Assembly (NCBI GenBank): GCA_900755865.1
Contig: CAAEHZ010000124.1
Location: 1 to 7,516, forward strand
From: Lachnospiraceae bacterium
GTDB lineage: Bacteria; Bacillota; Clostridia; Lachnospirales; Lachnospiraceae
Direction of reading: 5' to 3'
Length of the DNA: 7,516 nucleotides
Positions 6,258-7,516 of this stretch are shown here, in pieces. The position numbers and the translations under genes were made by a program. Every line of letters begins with the position of its first letter. Position 1 is the first letter of the stretch. The notes beneath the pieces are model-generated. The model saw only the letters and a list, made by a program, of their open reading frames with translations, had not been told where the DNA came from and did no database searches.

Positions 6258-6836
6258 ATGGATAATTTAATGGAATTATTAAAGACAAGGCGTACTTACA
6301 GACGGTTTGAGCAGAAGGCAATAGACCGGGAGATTATTGATGAGATTCTTCTGGCTGCCAGATATGCTTCCAGTGCTGCCAACCGTCAGCCCCTTTCTTA
6401 CATTGTCATTAAGGATGCAGACAAGGTTGCTGAGGTGTTCCGTTATACAAAGTGGGCGGGAGCATTGCCTCCCGAACAGGGACAGCCTAAGGAAAATGAG
6501 CGTCCGGTACTCTTTATTGCAGTTGTGGAGAACATGAACATCAATAAAAACTGTGATACGGATGCAGGACTGGCTATCAGCAATATGACACTTGCTGCAT
6601 GGAACAGAGGAGTAGGAAGCTGCATGATAGGTGCCTGTGACAAGCCCACGCTTTCCAAAATGTTCGGGTTGAATGAAAATCAGGTGCTTCACACGGTAGT
6701 TGCCTTTGGATATCCTTCCCATGTGAGCCATATTGTCGATGTGGAAAATCCGGAGGAAGTAAAATATTATCTGGATGAAAACAGAGATTATGTGGTGCCG
6801 AAGCGTAAGCTGGAGGATGTGGTGACATATCTGTAA
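6258..6836 (+). CDS. Nitroreductase-family FMN flavoprotein
   Basis: Predicted cytoplasmic NAD(P)H-dependent oxidoreductase with FMN, 192 residues, of the compact single-domain nitroreductase type. Visible family marks are RRTYRRFEQKAID (11-23), where the basic residues contact FMN phosphate; the flavin/substrate segment SSAANRQPLSYIVI (38-51); DTDAGLAISNMTLAA (100-114) in the dimer-forming helix; and GVGSCMIGACD (118-128) ahead of the LNENQVLHTVVAFGYPS strand and turn. The start at 6258 gives the usual short lead-in to the RRTYRRF motif and has GGGG 6 bases upstream; in-frame starts at 6225 (GTG) and 6246 (ATG) are less well placed. The natural substrate cannot be told: such enzymes reduce nitroaromatics, quinones or flavins. 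No promoter is evident in the 83-base gap after pnp, so it may be read from the pnp transcript. The gap holds only a small hairpin (GTGC/GCAC, 6193-6196 with 6201-6204) with no T-run. Confidence 0.88.
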   Translation: MDNLMELLKTRRTYRRFEQKAIDREIIDEILLAARYASSAANRQPLSYIVIKDADKVAEVFRYTKWAGALPPEQGQPKENERPVLFIAVVENMNINKNCDTDAGLAISNMTLAAWNRGVGSCMIGACDKPTLSKMFGLNENQVLHTVVAFGYPSHVSHIVDVENPEEVKYYLDENRDYVVPKRKLEDVVTYL

Positions 6837-6847
6837 GGATAGCAGAA

Positions 6848-6889
6848 GCGCAACTATTTGGCTATGTGCATGGTTCTGAATAGTTACGC
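6848..6889. other. Inverted repeat downstream of the nitroreductase gene
   Basis: Arms 6848-6858 and 6879-6889 are 11 bases each and pair with one C-A mismatch (GCGcAACTATT with AATAGTTaCGC) around a 20-base loop. No T-run follows on either strand, so it is not a simple terminator. Possible roles are mRNA 3'-end protection or a protein-binding site; none is shown. Confidence 0.5.
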
Positions 6890-6932
6890 AGAAACAAAAT
6901 AGCAATAGAAACAAAATAAAATAGAAACAAAA
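6890..6932 (+). repeat. Three copies of AGAAACAAAA
   Basis: The decamer AGAAACAAAA occurs at 6890-6899, 6907-6916 and 6923-6932, 17 and 16 bases apart, in A-rich DNA with almost no T or G. On the opposite strand this reads as a T-rich tract directly after the terminator stem of the TetR gene, and so may aid termination there. Confidence 0.6.
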
Positions 6933-6935
6933 CAG

Positions 6936-6976
6936 AAATGCTGCAGAAACATGAAAATGTGACTGCGGCATTTTTT
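6936..6976. terminator. Strong, probably bidirectional terminator between convergent genes
   Basis: AAATGCTGCAG (6936-6946) pairs with CTGCGGCATTT (6963-6973) over 11 bp with one U-G wobble. Inside, ACAT/ATGT closes a GAAA tetraloop (6949-6960). On the + strand the stem runs into six T (6971-6976), ending the nitroreductase transcript. On the - strand GCATTT is followed by a T-rich stretch, which suits the TetR gene. The last T bases overlap the TetR stop codon. Confidence 0.88.
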
Positions 6977-7516
6977 AAGGGGTATAATCCATCATATCAA
7001 GGATGGAGGTATGCAGGGTAATCCGGTAGGTTTCAAACACTTCCTCTGCACTGACAGTGGGAGTGTGATTCATCCAGACCTTCAGCATTTCAATTAAAAT
7101 GATGGCATTAAAATGGGCTGTAATTTCCGGTGTAATCAGGGTGGAAGAAAAATGCTTCATGGGATGCTTTTTCAAGATTTTTAAATAGGTATCCCGGATG
7201 AAATTGCCAAAATATTCTTCAAAGCTGTTCTGACCTTCTATGTCAAAAAGAATTTTATAGTATTTCAGGTTCTTTTCAAAACAGATAAACATGAGCTTTA
7301 CGGCTTCCTGTTCCATTCCGTTATCCAGCATGACCTGGACGTTACTGCGGATATCCTTATCAAACAGGTATTCAATGACCTCATACTTATCCTGAAAATA
7401 ATTATAAAAAGTAGGGCGCATCAGTCCCACTTCGTCGGTGATTTCCTTAATGCGGATCCTGTCTAGGTTCTTCGTCTTCAGGAGATTTTTCAATCCCTCA
7501 CAGATCAGGCGGGCAG
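6975..7516 (-). CDS. TetR/AcrR-family transcriptional regulator (5' partial)
   Basis: DNA-binding one-component repressor, 179 residues visible. The frame stays open to the window edge: codons before the TTG at 7493 read ARLICEG and continue the first helix of a TetR N-terminal domain, so that TTG is not the start and the N-terminus is missing. The helix-turn-helix is clear: DRIRIKEITDEVGLMRPTFYNYFQDKYEVIEYL in two overlapping parts, with recognition-helix residues MRPTFYNYF, typical of the family. The C-terminal ligand and dimer domain is helical, with LMFICFEKNLKYYKILF and ITAHFNAIILIEMLKVWM. TetR proteins usually control a divergent neighbouring gene, which here would lie beyond 7516. The convergent nitroreductase gene is not an obvious target, and the two share a terminator. 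Ligand unknown. Confidence 0.9.
   Translation of the reverse strand, partial: ARLICEGLKNLLKTKNLDRIRIKEITDEVGLMRPTFYNYFQDKYEVIEYLFDKDIRSNVQVMLDNGMEQEAVKLMFICFEKNLKYYKILFDIEGQNSFEEYFGNFIRDTYLKILKKHPMKHFSSTLITPEITAHFNAIILIEMLKVWMNHTPTVSAEEVFETYRITLHTSILDMMDYTP

Noticed and set aside
7491..7493. TTG as the start codon of the TetR gene
   Set aside because: The frame continues open to the window edge with residues that fit the first helix of the TetR domain.

Overview
The window looks like chromosomal DNA of a low-to-moderate-GC Firmicute, most likely a gut Lachnospiraceae member (Blautia-like or related). That placement is inferred from protein style, the strong GGAGG-type ribosome binding sites, the consensus sigma-A promoter and the rpsO-pnp linkage; no database search was possible. 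All genes but the last are on the + strand.

Layout: (1) 1-1590, the 3'-truncated-at-neither, 5'-truncated-by-the-window gene of a Na+/phosphate cotransporter with a C-terminal PhoU-like domain, followed by a terminator at about 1644-1690. (2) 1691-2381, about 690 bases with no confident gene: a purine-rich 51-bp minisatellite (1706-1993), a perfect-consensus promoter (2034-2062), a 15-bp palindrome just after its predicted start site, and a cluster of 16-bp repeats in the leader. (3) 2382-3449, a secreted cell-wall hydrolase (two SH3b domains plus NlpC/P60) driven by that promoter. (4) 3465-3863, a promoter, a candidate autoregulatory leader and rpsO (ribosomal protein S15). (5) 3864-4083, a hairpin downstream of rpsO and a long bulged stem-loop in the pnp leader. 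(6) 4084-6174, pnp, a complete polynucleotide phosphorylase. (7) 6258-6836, a nitroreductase-family flavoprotein. (8) 6837-6974, a convergent intergenic region ending in a strong, probably bidirectional terminator. (9) 6975-7516 on the - strand, a TetR/AcrR-type repressor whose N-terminus lies beyond the window.

How the parts fit: rpsO-pnp is a conserved translation/RNA-decay pair. In E. coli both genes are autoregulated through their leaders, and both leaders here have structures that could do the same by a different fold. The transporter, hydrolase, nitroreductase and TetR gene look like ordinary neighbours, each in its own unit or loosely linked. No complete new multi-gene system is visible. 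The least explained DNA is the stretch 1690-2381, where two unrelated tandem-repeat families bracket a very strong promoter and a putative operator ahead of the hydrolase gene.
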